This document shows, one piece after another, positions 53,559-64,000 of a stretch of 64,000 nucleotides of DNA (position 1 is the stretch's first letter; every line of letters starts with the position of its first letter). The notes below the pieces were generated by a model. The model was given only the letters and a program-made list of their open reading frames with translations, was not told the DNA's origin and searched no databases. Made by a program: the position numbers and the translations under genes. The DNA is from Rhodospirillaceae bacterium (GTDB taxonomy: Bacteria > Pseudomonadota > Alphaproteobacteria > Rhodospirillales > UBA2165): contig JABHAA010000019.1 of the NCBI GenBank assembly GCA_018674495.1, positions 26,761-90,760 on the forward strand, in the 5' to 3' direction.

Positions 53559-54647
53559 CTATTTAGTCAGGGCCAGGGACCAACTGCCTTCTTCCTCCAC
53601 CAAACTTAGATCGGCCTGGGCAAGAGCCAACTTCAATTGATCCGGATCGCCCAGGTAAAACAAATTAATGCGCGCCTCATTGCGTGACAAAAGAATTAAA
53701 TCAACACGCTCGATCACGGCGACCTTTTTTAACCGTCTTTGCGCCTCGACCCAATCGGAAAGTCCGGTAATCGGCAGGGCCGTGGCCAAAACCGCGCTTA
53801 GGCCAAATTGCAGCAGATTATCGAGCTTCCATTGATCTTCGATCAGCCCAACCGCCTCGGCGGCACCGCGCGCCAGCATGGCCTTGACGGTCTCGCCCTT
53901 GCCGGTCGATACGCTTGTGTTGATGGATTGATAGCGCTCCGCCGAGCCATGGGTTTTGGCGCTGATTTTAATCGCCGGTACGCCGCGCCGCGTCGCCGTC
54001 AGTTGGGCATGGGCCACGATCACCGCCGAGACGCCGTAGTTTTTGGCAATCGATGTCAGCCTGGGCGCGTCGCCCTGGATCGCCAGTTCGCCGCCGCCAA
54101 GCGCCCGGATATCGCTCAAATCTCCACGCGGGAGCTGCATGGGCACCAGGCCATCGGCAATATCGATAGCCGCGAAGGCATCGCGCCAGATGTTGGAATC
54201 GTCCCACAGGGATACCGCGCCGGCGGATTCATAGACCGGCAGAACCAGAACCGGCTTGGAGCGCGTTTCGGCGAAATCAACTGCCATATCGCGCAAAAAC
54301 TCTCGCACCGCGGTGGGTTTGAACCGGAAGGTCAATTTCGCTAAATATCGAATTTGCGAATTTTTTTGATCGGCCACCTGGATATCCTGGACCAGGGCCG
54401 AAATATCCTCAGGCAGCGCATCGCCGGCACGGACGTGATCGACGCGTACAGTCAGGCGTTTGAACAGCCGCTCAAAAGCTTTGCGCTCGCCGTTGGCAAG
54501 AGCCTTTTTGCGCGCAACTTCAGCCGATTCGGCCACCTCATCGACGGCAACACCGGAAACGGTGAACACGCCCAGCGATTGGGCGCCTGCCTGGCTCCCA
54601 ATAAGGGCCAATGCCAACATGGCTGGCAGCACAGTCCAAACCCGCAT
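53559..54647 (-). CDS. DUF2066-domain secreted/periplasmic protein
   Basis: A ~362-aa protein from ATG 54647 with a signal peptide (MRVWTVLPAMLALALIG, cleavage near AGAQS). Pattern SGVAVDEVAESAEVARKKALANGERKAF is typical of DUF2066 proteins, which are found upstream of phosphatidyltransferase/hda genes in proteobacteria. The function is unknown. The open frame extends to 54722 without a better start and would overlap the divergent purM. It is the first gene of the DUF2066-pgsA-AI2E-hda series. Confidence 0.8.
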   Translation of the reverse strand: MRVWTVLPAMLALALIGSQAGAQSLGVFTVSGVAVDEVAESAEVARKKALANGERKAFERLFKRLTVRVDHVRAGDALPEDISALVQDIQVADQKNSQIRYLAKLTFRFKPTAVREFLRDMAVDFAETRSKPVLVLPVYESAGAVSLWDDSNIWRDAFAAIDIADGLVPMQLPRGDLSDIRALGGGELAIQGDAPRLTSIAKNYGVSAVIVAHAQLTATRRGVPAIKISAKTHGSAERYQSINTSVSTGKGETVKAMLARGAAEAVGLIEDQWKLDNLLQFGLSAVLATALPITGLSDWVEAQRRLKKVAVIERVDLILLSRNEARINLFYLGDPDQLKLALAQADLSLVEEEGSWSLALTK

Positions 54648-54700
54648 AACCCTCACATATCCGGCGAATTTTCGGACGCGGTTCAGGCGTAGGGGCAGCC

Positions 54701-55876
54701 ATGAGCTCATTCTGGTCAGCATCGCATCAATTCTGGTCTTGGCTTCCGGGGTCCGTTAAATTAGCACCACGGTACACTGGTAAAAGGATTTCCGCCATCT
54801 CCTCTGAAAAGGAAGCCAACGGCCTGTCTTATCGCGGCGCGGGCGTCGACATCGACGCCGGGGAACGTTTTGTCGATAATATCAAACCCCTAGCCGCCGC
54901 CACCAACCGCACCGGCGTGGTCTCCGGCATCGGCGGATTTGGCGGCCTGTTCGATACCAAGGCCGCCGGCTTCACCGATCCAATCTTGGTGGCCGCTACC
55001 GACGGGGTTGGCACCAAGCTGAAAATCGCCGCCGCCACCGGGCGCCATGACGGTATCGGCATAGATCTGGTCGCCATGTGCGTCAACGATCTGGTGGTGC
55101 AAGGTGCAGAGCCGCTGTTCTTCCTCGACTATTTCGCAACCTCGAAGCTCGATGCAGACGCCGATACCGATATCGTTGCCGGCATTGCCGAAGGCTGCCG
55201 CCTGGCCGGATGCGCGCTGATCGGCGGCGAGACGGCAGAGCTTCCGGGCATTTACGCGCCCGGCGATTACGACCTTGCCGGCTTTGCGGTCGGTGCCGCA
55301 GAACGCGGCACTTTGTTGCCGCGCGCGGATATCGCACCGTCGGACGTGGTTCTCGGGCTCGCCTCGGACGGGGTTCATTCCAACGGATTTTCCCTGGTAC
55401 GCCGGGTGGTCGAGCATACGAGCGCCGGCTACGGCGATGCGGCGCCATTTGATAGCGCGCAAAGCCTGGGGGATGCGCTCCTCGCGCCGACGCGCATCTA
55501 CGTTAAAAGCTGCCTAGGCACCATCCGGGAGGGCAACGTCAAAGCCCTCGCCCACATAACCGGCGGTGGGCTGGTGGACAATCTGCCGCGCATATTACCT
55601 GATGGCCTCGGCATCGATTTGTACGCCAAGGCCTGGGATATACCGCCGGTCTTTCGCTGGATCAAAACCGCCGGCGGCGTCACCGAAGCGGAAATGGCGC
55701 GCACCTTCAATTGCGGCATTGGCATGGTGGTTATCGCTGCCCCCGACCATGCGGCCGATGTCGCCAAAATACTCACCGATGCCGGCGAAAACGTCACTCC
55801 CATTGGCGAGGTGGTCGCCCGAGCGCCGGATGACGCAAGCGTGGTCATCCACGATCAGGTAGCGGTTTGGGAATGA
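54701..55876 (+). CDS. purM: Phosphoribosylformylglycinamidine cyclo-ligase
   Basis: ATP-dependent AIR synthetase of purine synthesis. Core PurM motifs start at [20 protein letters not shown]; then [42 protein letters not shown], and [16 protein letters not shown]. The only good start with a Shine-Dalgarno (TAGGGGC) is ATG 54701, which adds about 40 residues ([10 protein letters not shown] onward) not usual for PurM and of odd composition. A non-AUG start (ATT/ATC, 54788-54797) after AAAGG is the alternative. purN overlaps its stop. Confidence 0.93.
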   Translation: MSSFWSASHQFWSWLPGSVKLAPRYTGKRISAISSEKEANGLSYRGAGVDIDAGERFVDNIKPLAAATNRTGVVSGIGGFGGLFDTKAAGFTDPILVAATDGVGTKLKIAAATGRHDGIGIDLVAMCVNDLVVQGAEPLFFLDYFATSKLDADADTDIVAGIAEGCRLAGCALIGGETAELPGIYAPGDYDLAGFAVGAAERGTLLPRADIAPSDVVLGLASDGVHSNGFSLVRRVVEHTSAGYGDAAPFDSAQSLGDALLAPTRIYVKSCLGTIREGNVKALAHITGGGLVDNLPRILPDGLGIDLYAKAWDIPPVFRWIKTAGGVTEAEMARTFNCGIGMVVIAAPDHAADVAKILTDAGENVTPIGEVVARAPDDASVVIHDQVAVWE

Positions 55877-56517
55877 TGCGCGTCGGCGTCTTGATATCAG
55901 GGCGCGGCAGCAATCTGCAATCGCTGATCGATGCCAGAGACGCCGGATCGCTCCCGGTCGAATTGGTATCCGTGATTTCCAACGTCGCCGGCGCGCCGGG
56001 CCTCGAGCGGGCCAAAGCGGCGGGCATTACCAGCAATGTCGTCGATCATAAGAAATTCGATGGGCGCGCGCCCTTTGAAGACGCCCTCAGCGCTGCGCTC
56101 CTTGACGCCGACGTAGAATTTTTGTGCCTGGCAGGCTTTATGCGTCTATTGACCGATGGCTTTGTGAACAAATGGCAGGACCGGCTTATCAATATCCATC
56201 CGTCCCTGCTGCCCGCCTTCAAGGGCCTGGATACGCACGCCCGCGCCATTGAGGCAGGCGTTCGCTTCGCCGGGTGCACTGTCCATTTCGTCCGCCCGAC
56301 CATGGATGAAGGTCCGATCATCGTGCAGGCGGCGGTGCCCATCTTAAGCGGCGACACGCCGGCAAGCCTTGGCGAACGGGTTTTGGCCGAAGAGCACAAA
56401 ATCTACCCCCTCGCGCTCCGCCTGATTGCCGAGGAGCGCGCCACCGTTGACGGTGCAAGGGTGATCATCGACGGCGCCGATGCGGCCATGGAGGCGGTGA
56501 TAAACCCGCCTGGCTGA
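55873..56517 (+). CDS. purN: Phosphoribosylglycinamide formyltransferase
   Basis: A ~214-aa folate-dependent GAR transformylase. Signatures are [18 protein letters not shown] (phosphate-binding), [30 protein letters not shown] (catalytic Asn/His) and [19 protein letters not shown] (catalytic Asp). ATG 55873 overlaps purM's TGA as ATGA, the usual coupled purMN arrangement. It converges with ndk two bases away. Confidence 0.95.
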   Translation: MMRVGVLISGRGSNLQSLIDARDAGSLPVELVSVISNVAGAPGLERAKAAGITSNVVDHKKFDGRAPFEDALSAALLDADVEFLCLAGFMRLLTDGFVNKWQDRLINIHPSLLPAFKGLDTHARAIEAGVRFAGCTVHFVRPTMDEGPIIVQAAVPILSGDTPASLGERVLAEEHKIYPLALRLIAEERATVDGARVIIDGADAAMEAVINPPG

Positions 56518-56519
56518 CT

Positions 56520-56942
56520 TTAGCCGACGAGTTCCAATTCGGAGAAGAAGAAGGCGATTTCGCGGGCCGCCGTATCCGGCGCGTCCGAGCCATGCACCGA
56601 ATTGGCTTCGATGCTTTCCGCGAAATCCTTGCGGATGGTTCCCGCGTCGGCGTTGGCCGGATTGGTGGCGCCCATGATTTCGCGGTTCTTGGCAATGGCG
56701 TCTTCACCTTCGAGGACCTGGACGACAACCGGGCCGGTGATCATGAAATTACAAAGATCCTCGAAAAATGCGCGTTCCTTATGCACATCGTAGAATGCCT
56801 CTGCCTGTTCAGGGGTCAGGCGTACGCGCTTTTGCGCAACGAAGCTGAGCCCCGCCTCCTCCAACCTGGCATTGATCTGACCGGTCAAATTCCGGCGCGT
56901 AGCATCTGGTTTAATAATGGACAACGTCCGTTCGATGGCCAT
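56520..56942 (-). CDS. ndk: Nucleoside diphosphate kinase
   Basis: A 140-aa kinase that interconverts NDPs and NTPs through phospho-His. The active site NSVHGSD contains H117; the Kpn loop region is [17 protein letters not shown]. The sequence starts [15 protein letters not shown], the standard N-terminus. Confidence 0.97.
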   Translation of the reverse strand: MAIERTLSIIKPDATRRNLTGQINARLEEAGLSFVAQKRVRLTPEQAEAFYDVHKERAFFEDLCNFMITGPVVVQVLEGEDAIAKNREIMGATNPANADAGTIRKDFAESIEANSVHGSDAPDTAAREIAFFFSELELVG

Positions 56943-57068
56943 GAAATCGAATTCCTCTTTCCTTAATTTTCCGTGTTACGGTTTCTAGTTCAATTTGCCG
57001 GCGCCAGGGAGGCACCGTTGAAAACCGGCGGATTAGTATACAACTCGAGTATGGCTGGCAACCAATTC

Positions 57069-57818
57069 TTACAAATTTAAACGTGCCTTGGGCAGTGTCA
57101 GTTCGACTTTCGTGCCTTGGCCCAGTGCGCAGGTGATTGACAACGCCCCTTGATGCAACGCCATGATGCCCGCCGCGAGATTGATTCCGAGCCCGGCTCC
57201 TGGCCGACCGTGGGCCGGTGCGTCCGGGACGCGGCCAAAAGGCGCCAGCGCAATATCCAGATCCGGGCCGGTCATGCCAGGACCGGTATCCTCCACCACA
57301 AACACAAGCCCGCCGCCACCGTTTTCGCCACTCGAAACCGTCACCCGTCCGCCGGCATCGGTGTAGTTCAGCGCATTTTCCAATATGCAATCCAGCGCTT
57401 GTACCAGACGGCGTTTGTCGGCGGTCAACGCGCGCGAATCCGTGTCCAGTTTGAATGTCAATGCCACGCCCCAGTCCGATGCCCGGTCAGACCAGCTTGA
57501 TTCCAGTTCCTGCAATACCTGTTCGGCCTTTATCGTATCGTCGCTAAGGATAATGGCGTCGGCATTGAGTGAAAGGATCGCCATTATGGCGGTCAGGATA
57601 TGTTCCAGACCCTGGCCGGACTGGTGGATGGCGGTCACATATTCAGTATATTTTTCATGCCCTAACGGTCCAAAAATGGCTTCGCTCATAGATTCCGAAA
57701 AGCCGAGGATAGCGGTCAATGGCGAGCGCACGTCATGGCGGGCATGGGCGTAGAATTCCCCGTCAATCACCGGCGGCCCGACTTCGCGGACAAGCTCTTT
57801 ACCGGCCACCGGCGCCAA
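57069..57818 (-). CDS. Soluble histidine kinase
   Basis: A 249-aa kinase without transmembrane or sensor domain. The H-box HARHDVRSPLTAILGFSESM carries H28, close to the N-terminus. It is followed by a dimerisation helix and an HATPase domain with NALNYTDAGG (N-box), VVEDTGPGM and GRPGAGLGI (G-box). The only start options are TTG (57818) or a later GTG, and no ATG is in the frame, so the N-terminus is uncertain. Input may come from a partner protein. It lies upstream of ndk with 126 bases between. Confidence 0.8.
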   Translation of the reverse strand: MAPVAGKELVREVGPPVIDGEFYAHARHDVRSPLTAILGFSESMSEAIFGPLGHEKYTEYVTAIHQSGQGLEHILTAIMAILSLNADAIILSDDTIKAEQVLQELESSWSDRASDWGVALTFKLDTDSRALTADKRRLVQALDCILENALNYTDAGGRVTVSSGENGGGGLVFVVEDTGPGMTGPDLDIALAPFGRVPDAPAHGRPGAGLGINLAAGIMALHQGALSITCALGQGTKVELTLPKARLNL

Positions 57819-58013
57819 TCCAATGCAACATAGTCTGATCCTCTGATACTAGGATTGAAGATAATTATAGGGCGCCAAAAACCCGGCGCGGGTGGAAACC
57901 TAGTTTTATTGCCATTTGAGCGGTCATACCATAGACAATATTCCGCCGACCCCGTAAGCAATGATCCCGGCCGGGCAAATATTCTTCAGCCTCGGCAACC
58001 AGGAGGTTCCCCG

Positions 58014-58958
58014 ATGAGCGCACCCGATAGAATTTCCGGCGTCCTGACACCGGTTGTCACCCCGTTCGGCCAAGACCTGATGCCCGATGCGGAAAGCCTG
58101 ATCGCCCAGTGCCGCTGGCTGTTGGCGCAGGACGTGGGATTGGCGGTGTTCGGCACCAACAGCGAGGCCAACTCCTTGTCCACGGACGAAAAACTGGATT
58201 TGATCGACAAGCTAGTGGAAGCCGGCATCGATGCCAGCCGCATGATGCCGGGAACCGGCACTTGCGCGATTACCGATACCGTGTGCCTGACCGACCATGC
58301 GGTGAAAGCCGGCTGCGGCGGCGTGCTGATGCTGCCGCCATTCTTTTACAAGGGCGTCAGCGACGATGGCTTGTTTGCCGCCTTCGCCGAAGTGATCGAA
58401 CGCATTGGCGATGAAAATTTGCGGATTTATCTTTATCATATTCCGCCAATGTCCCAGGTACCGCTGTCGGTTGGATTGATCGAGCGGCTGATAAGGGCCT
58501 ATCCGGAAACCGTGGTCGGCGTTAAAGACTCCGGTGGTGATTGGTCCAATACCAAATCCATGCTCGATCAGGGCTGGGATGATTTCAGGGTATTCGTCGG
58601 CGCCGAATCGTTCCTGCTGGCGAATATGCAGAACGGCGGCGCCGGCTGCATTTCGGCCACCGCCAATGTTAATCCGGCGGCGATTAAGGATTTGTTCGAA
58701 AACTGGCAGAGCCCGGACGCAGCCGCCAAGCAGGCTGCCTTGGATGCGGTCCGCGACCGCTTCATGAAGGTGCCGATGATCCCGGCGCTCAAATCGGCGG
58801 TTGCGCATTTCTCGGGTGATCCAGCTTGGTCGGTGGTGCGCCCCCCGCTGATGGCCCTCGACGATGCGCAAAACGCCACGCTTTTCGGCGCCTTGGCGGA
58901 GATCGATTTCATTATGGAGGGTTTGAGCCAAAGCGATAAGCAGACCGCCCGCGGCTGA
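58014..58958 (+). CDS. DHDPS/NAL-family aldolase
   Basis: A 314-aa TIM-barrel class I aldolase of the dihydrodipicolinate synthase/N-acetylneuraminate lyase family. Schiff-base K171 in VVGVKDSGGDW, Tyr near 139-141 in IYLYHIPP, and a phosphate/pyruvate-binding FGTNSEANSLS. The strong AGGAGG RBS precedes ATG 58014. True DapA is about 290 aa; the extra length and VFGTNSEAN in place of the GTTGE motif favour another pyruvate- or keto-acid-dependent aldolase. Context next to an arylsulfotransferase-like and a Rieske gene suggests catabolism rather than lysine synthesis. Confidence 0.82.
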   Translation: MSAPDRISGVLTPVVTPFGQDLMPDAESLIAQCRWLLAQDVGLAVFGTNSEANSLSTDEKLDLIDKLVEAGIDASRMMPGTGTCAITDTVCLTDHAVKAGCGGVLMLPPFFYKGVSDDGLFAAFAEVIERIGDENLRIYLYHIPPMSQVPLSVGLIERLIRAYPETVVGVKDSGGDWSNTKSMLDQGWDDFRVFVGAESFLLANMQNGGAGCISATANVNPAAIKDLFENWQSPDAAAKQAALDAVRDRFMKVPMIPALKSAVAHFSGDPAWSVVRPPLMALDDAQNATLFGALAEIDFIMEGLSQSDKQTARG

Positions 58959-58976
58959 GCTATTGCAAGTCCTAAT

Positions 58977-59294
58977 TTATTCCGGGTAGTGCCAGCCGCG
59001 CCAAGTATTCTTGAGGTGCGGATTGAGGCGCTTGGCATAAATGTCCAATATTCGTCCCGCCACCACACAAAGGATCGCGGTTGCCACAACTTCACGCACA
59101 CCGCCAAACGAAAACCAGTAATCGTTGATGAAGGCGAGCAGTTCCACTCCTTTCCATACTTCGAGGAAAATCATGATCAGAAAGCCGACGAAGAACATGT
59201 ATAGCCAAGTGGAAAGCATATACAGCACCTTGGCTGTCTTCGGTCTTCGCCTCGGAATTTCGAGCTTAGTATCGCCCATGCAACTTCCGATCAT
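58977..59294 (-). CDS. Small two-helix membrane protein
   Basis: A 105-aa protein (or 100 aa from ATG 59279) with two hydrophobic segments, about residues 24-45 (LYMLSTWLYMFFVGFLIMIF) and 65-85 (VVATAILCVVAGRILDIY). The tail contains NPHLKNTWRGWHYPE. GGAG six bases before ATG 59294 supports the start. The family is not recognised. It is encoded opposite to the flanking catabolic genes. Confidence 0.65.
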   Translation of the reverse strand: MIGSCMGDTKLEIPRRRPKTAKVLYMLSTWLYMFFVGFLIMIFLEVWKGVELLAFINDYWFSFGGVREVVATAILCVVAGRILDIYAKRLNPHLKNTWRGWHYPE

Positions 59295-59413
59295 AATTCG
59301 CTCCGCCGGGCGGTGCGCATGGCTATAGCGATCGACGCTTTATTCTATCCGTATAGCCTATTAATTTAAACCCGTAGCAATACCCCTTTCGCAAACGTAG
59401 CCCAGGAGTCGTC

Positions 59414-60484
59414 ATGCCTCATGTCCCCCAGCCGGGTGTTTCCATCCATAAGAAATCGAAAACCTTCAAGGGTTTCACGGTCTTCGCACCTACCCGCTCC
59501 AAATTCGCCTATCTGATCAACATGAATGGTGAGGAGGTGCATCGTTGGGAAATAAACGAAGGCGCCATCAATCACGCGCTCCTGTTGGAAAACGGCAATT
59601 TATTCATCGGCGAGCGGGGGCCCGAAGAATCCCCGATCCCAATGGCGCGCGGTGGCCGCATCCGGGAATATGATTGGGACGGCAATGTGGTCTGGGATCA
59701 TGTGGACAATACGCATCACCACGATGCCCGCCGCCTGGCCAACGGCAATACTGCCTATATCGCCTGGCACGCGATCCCGAAAAAAATCCAAAAGCGCATT
59801 AAGGGTGGGCTGCCCGGCACCGCCGCGCCAGACGGGCGCATCTATGGCGACGTGATCCGCGAAGTGAACCCGGCCGGAGACGTGGTTTGGGAATGGCGCT
59901 GCTGGGAACATATGAAGGTCGAGAATTATCCGATCACGGCGCAATATCCACGCGAAGAGTTTGGCCACGCCAACACACTGGTGCCGCTGGCCAATGGCGA
60001 TTACTTGATTGGCTTTCGGGTCATCAATACGGTCGCCATCGTTGATCGCAAGACCAAAAAAATAAAATGGGAAATGCGCGACGATAGCTGGGGCGGCCAG
60101 CATGACCCGCACATCCTGCCAAACAAGAATCTGATGCTGTTCGCCAACGGCCAATTAACCTCGGCGGCGCATCCGTTTTCCCGGGTTCTCGAAATCAATA
60201 CGCGGACAAAAAAAACCGTGTGGGAGTACCGCGACCCTCAGGTCATGAACTTTTGGAGCGGCTTTATCAGCGGCGCCGAGCGGCTTCCCAACGGCAACAC
60301 ATTTATCTGCGAGGGTGCCTACGGACGCTTCTTCGAGGTCACGCCCGAAGGCGAAACCGTTTGGGAGTACAACAATCCCTACGTGGGCCCGAGCCCGCTT
60401 TACGGCCATGAACAGAATTGGGTTTTCCGGGCGCACCGATATGCGGCAAGCTCGCCGCAGATCAAACGAAGGGTCAAACAGTAA
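59414..60484 (+). CDS. Arylsulfotransferase (ASST)-like beta-propeller protein
   Basis: A 356-aa protein built of propeller-like repeats with recurring L-NGN-F/Y elements (ENGNLFIGE, ANGNTAYIA, ANGDYLIG, PNKNLMLFAN, PNGNTFICEG) and WEY/WEW turns. These match the arylsulfotransferase (ASST) family, which moves sulfate between aryl sulfates and phenols via a His; several His lie in GGQHDPHILP and NTHHHDA. Unlike typical periplasmic ASSTs it has no signal peptide, so it is likely cytosolic, which is odd. It starts the run with the Rieske oxygenase 32 bases downstream. Confidence 0.75.
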   Translation: MPHVPQPGVSIHKKSKTFKGFTVFAPTRSKFAYLINMNGEEVHRWEINEGAINHALLLENGNLFIGERGPEESPIPMARGGRIREYDWDGNVVWDHVDNTHHHDARRLANGNTAYIAWHAIPKKIQKRIKGGLPGTAAPDGRIYGDVIREVNPAGDVVWEWRCWEHMKVENYPITAQYPREEFGHANTLVPLANGDYLIGFRVINTVAIVDRKTKKIKWEMRDDSWGGQHDPHILPNKNLMLFANGQLTSAAHPFSRVLEINTRTKKTVWEYRDPQVMNFWSGFISGAERLPNGNTFICEGAYGRFFEVTPEGETVWEYNNPYVGPSPLYGHEQNWVFRAHRYAASSPQIKRRVKQ

Positions 60485-60516
60485 CCCATTCCCGACACCA
60501 GTGGAGGTAACGCGTC

Positions 60517-61833
60517 ATGACCACCCAGGCAGAATCCGAATTCCTGACACAGACCGGGCCGGGCACGGCGATGGGCGACCTGATGCGCCAATATTGGATA
60601 CCAGCAGCCGCCTCATCGGAAATCACTGCCGATGGCGATCCGGTGCGGATCAAGTTGCTGGGCGAGGAATTGATTGCCTTTCGGGATTCCTCCGGGCGCG
60701 TCGGCATCATGGATCATCGCTGCCCGCACCGCTGCGCATCGTTCTTTTTCGGGCGCAACGAAGAGGACGGCATCCGCTGCGTCTATCACGGTTGGAAGTT
60801 CGACGTGGAGGGTAATTGTCTCGATATGGCCAACGTACCACCGCACCAAGACTTCAAGCAAAAAATCAAAGCCAAAGCCTACAAGACTGCCGAGCGCAAC
60901 GGTCTGGTCTGGGTGTTCATGGGTGATCAATCGAGCGTCCCGGCCTTGCCCGATATCGAGCCTAACTTATTACCCGAAAACGAAGTGCGCATCATGTTCG
61001 TGCAGCGCGAATGCAACTATATGCAGGCACTGGAAGGCGATATCGACACCTCTCATTTCAGCTTTCTACATGCCGGCGGGGTCAATGTTGAAGACATTTC
61101 ACGGGACGAGATCGCCCATTACAACATTGTCCATCCGCAGCCCGAATATCACGTCGCCGACACTGATTGGGGAACCATGTATGGCGCCCACCGCCCAGCC
61201 GGGCCAGATCAAACCTATTGGCGCTTTGCCCAATTTTTCTTCCCGTTCTGGACCATGCCGCCGGATGGCGACTTTGCCGATCACATCATCGCCCGCGCCT
61301 GGGTGCCGATGGATGACACCCACACCATGTTCGTCCATATATCGTGGATGAATAACAAGCCGGGCCTGCGCACCGACAAGGCCGGCGTTCCCCTGCCGGG
61401 CATGTCTATCGGCATGGAAAAGCTGCCCAATACCACCGATTGGCTAGGGCGGTTCCGCACCAAGGCCAACGCCGGCAACGATTATCTATTGGACCGCGCG
61501 GCCCAGCGAAACGGAAACTATACCGGCATCACCGGCATCCATTTGCAGGATCAGGCGATCACCGAAAGCATGGGTGCGATTACCGATCATGGCTTCGAGC
61601 ATCTTTCCCCCAGCGACGAGATGATCACCCAGACCCGCCGCCGCCTGGTGGTTGCGGCCCGCGAATTCGCCAAGACCGGCGCGCCGCCACCTTGCGTGAC
61701 AAATCCCGATGTCTTTCTAAAAGCAAGGGGCGGTGATTTCGTCGCCCCGAAAGAGGCCGAGTGGCGGGACGTGTATGACCAGCAGATGCAAGGCTCCAAA
61801 GATCCGACCGGCCGGCTGCTTGCCGCCGAATAG
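60517..61833 (+). CDS. Rieske aromatic ring-hydroxylating oxygenase (phthalate 4,5-dioxygenase type)
   Basis: A 438-aa oxygenase alpha subunit. Rieske ligands C69/H71 (DHRCPHRCASFFFGRNEEDG) and C88/H91 (RCVYHGW). Mononuclear iron site D177/H180/H185 (DTSHFSFLH). The GPGTAMGDLMRQYWIPA N-terminus and overall length fit the phthalate/phenoxybenzoate dioxygenase group, which hydroxylates or demethylates aromatic acids. No reductase is adjacent. It is cotranscribed with the ASST-like gene and followed by an inverted-repeat element at its stop codon. Confidence 0.9.
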   Translation: MTTQAESEFLTQTGPGTAMGDLMRQYWIPAAASSEITADGDPVRIKLLGEELIAFRDSSGRVGIMDHRCPHRCASFFFGRNEEDGIRCVYHGWKFDVEGNCLDMANVPPHQDFKQKIKAKAYKTAERNGLVWVFMGDQSSVPALPDIEPNLLPENEVRIMFVQRECNYMQALEGDIDTSHFSFLHAGGVNVEDISRDEIAHYNIVHPQPEYHVADTDWGTMYGAHRPAGPDQTYWRFAQFFFPFWTMPPDGDFADHIIARAWVPMDDTHTMFVHISWMNNKPGLRTDKAGVPLPGMSIGMEKLPNTTDWLGRFRTKANAGNDYLLDRAAQRNGNYTGITGIHLQDQAITESMGAITDHGFEHLSPSDEMITQTRRRLVVAAREFAKTGAPPPCVTNPDVFLKARGGDFVAPKEAEWRDVYDQQMQGSKDPTGRLLAAE

Positions 61834-61980
61834 AAAATAATTGGGATAAAACGGCGGCGGCGGCGGACCGCGCCATGTGGGACATGGGACAACGTGCGTT
61901 GGGACCGGATGCCTGCTCCCGCTTGACCCTAATTTCCATACGGTAATATTCGAGTTTGTGGGATTTATCCCAATTATTTT
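61834..61980. repeat. 17-bp perfect inverted repeats bounding a 147-bp element
   Basis: AAAATAATTGGGATAAA (61834-61850) and its exact reverse complement TTTATCCCAATTATTTT (61964-61980) enclose 113 bases. The left arm begins at the base after the Rieske gene's stop. The interior contains GGC repeats and no gene. It could be a MITE-like non-autonomous element, or a long-range hairpin acting as terminator. No clear target-site duplication is evident. Confidence 0.55.
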
Positions 61981-62005
61981 TTATCCAAATAAATGGGAAA
62001 ATGTA

Positions 62006-62035
62006 TTGCACGTGCCCCCGCCCATGGCGTAAATG
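62006..62035 (+). promoter_or_regulatory. Candidate promoter of fhs
   Basis: TTGCAC (62006-62011), 18-base spacer, TAAATG (62030-62035), 28 bases before the fhs ATG. Plausible but weak. Confidence 0.3.
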
Positions 62036-62062
62036 GCCGCGAAATTAGGAGTTACATACAGA

Positions 62063-63748
<1,686 letters not shown>

Positions 63749-63764
63749 GGCCCGGCCAGGCCCA

Positions 63765-64000
63765 TTGGCAAAGCTATCATTCCATGTAAATGAAGTGCGC
63801 CAGCACAAGTGGGAGCTGGCGCTAACGTTGTTCATCGCGCTCGCCGGTGCCCTCATATTTGGCTGGCTGCGCATGCCGCTTCCTTGGATGCTGGGCCCGT
63901 TGTTTGGGGTCACTATCGCGGCTCTCTCAGGCGTCAATATCTGGATGCCGGAATGGCCGCGCTCGCTGATGATCGGCGTGCTTGGTGTCTTTTTCGGCAC
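63765..64000 (+). CDS. AbrB-family membrane protein, cut by window end
   Basis: Partial frame from TTG 63765 (MAKLSFHVNEVRQHKWELAL) continuing to the window edge. A first transmembrane segment (LTLFIALAGALIFGWL) is followed by MPLPWMLGPLFGV, the hallmark of the AbrB/COG3180 membrane family, often misnamed ammonia monooxygenase. The start is uncertain. Confidence 0.6.
   Translation, partial: MAKLSFHVNEVRQHKWELALTLFIALAGALIFGWLRMPLPWMLGPLFGVTIAALSGVNIWMPEWPRSLMIGVLGVFFG

Overview
The window reads as one contiguous chromosomal segment from a GC-rich alphaproteobacterium, most likely a Rhodospirillales-like free-living or marine heterotroph. This is an inference from gene content: an EipB-type periplasmic protein, a DnaA-inactivating Hda homologue beside a CDP-alcohol phosphatidyltransferase and an AI-2E transporter, a DinB with an N-terminal Cys-pair extension, a TRAP transporter set and LigAB-type aromatic catabolism. 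I saw no rRNA, tRNA, CRISPR array, transposase or phage gene. Gene density is high and most intergenic gaps are short.

Layout. 1-1757: 3' part of fabI, then aroC (+). 1763-6701 (-): an isoprenoid block, HDAC-like deacetylase, xseB, ispA, dxs, tlyA. 6927-12830 (+): RND adaptor, RND pump, and a persulfide dioxygenase-rhodanese fusion; a second metallo-beta-lactamase protein faces them. 14092-18115 is an accessory stretch: a secreted endostatin/lectin-like protein, a methyltransferase-like protein, and a LuxR-HTH/GAF regulator divergent from an MFS transporter across a pair of tandem dyads. 18258-24165 is a catabolic island: a Rieske oxygenase and a GntR/FCD regulator on (-), divergent from a tightly packed operon of LigA-like and LigB-like extradiol dioxygenase subunits, an isochorismatase-family hydrolase, a cupin and an SLC13 permease. 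24677-28833 is a TRAP region with one signal-less and one normal DctP-type protein, DctQ and DctM. A strong terminator-like hairpin lies between dctP and dctQM.

29031-35999 holds small and hypothetical genes, a ROK sugar kinase overlapping dinB, eipB and a diguanylate cyclase; the ~700 bp gap at 30191-30886 is conspicuously AT-rich. 36063-57818 is mostly housekeeping and signalling: aspS, a phosphoesterase, a methyltransferase, a membrane histidine kinase, rnd, ppx and ppk1, a PAS/GAF/GGDEF/EAL protein, an ArnT-like glycosyltransferase, the coupled DUF2066 / phosphatidyltransferase / AI-2E / hda block, purMN, ndk and a soluble histidine kinase. 58014-61833 is a second catabolic-looking group: a DHDPS/NAL-family aldolase, a small membrane protein, an arylsulfotransferase-like propeller and a phthalate-dioxygenase-type Rieske oxygenase. 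It is followed by a 17-bp inverted-repeat pair, fhs, and the start of an AbrB-family membrane protein cut by the window end.

How the genes may work together: the best candidate for an undescribed system is 18258-24165. There a Rieske oxygenase could expose a diol, the LigAB-like enzyme open the ring, the Cys hydrolase cut an amide-type product, and the SLC13 and/or TRAP systems import the substrate. The substrate is not determinable from sequence alone. All protein calls rest on reading the translations and motifs; no database search was run.
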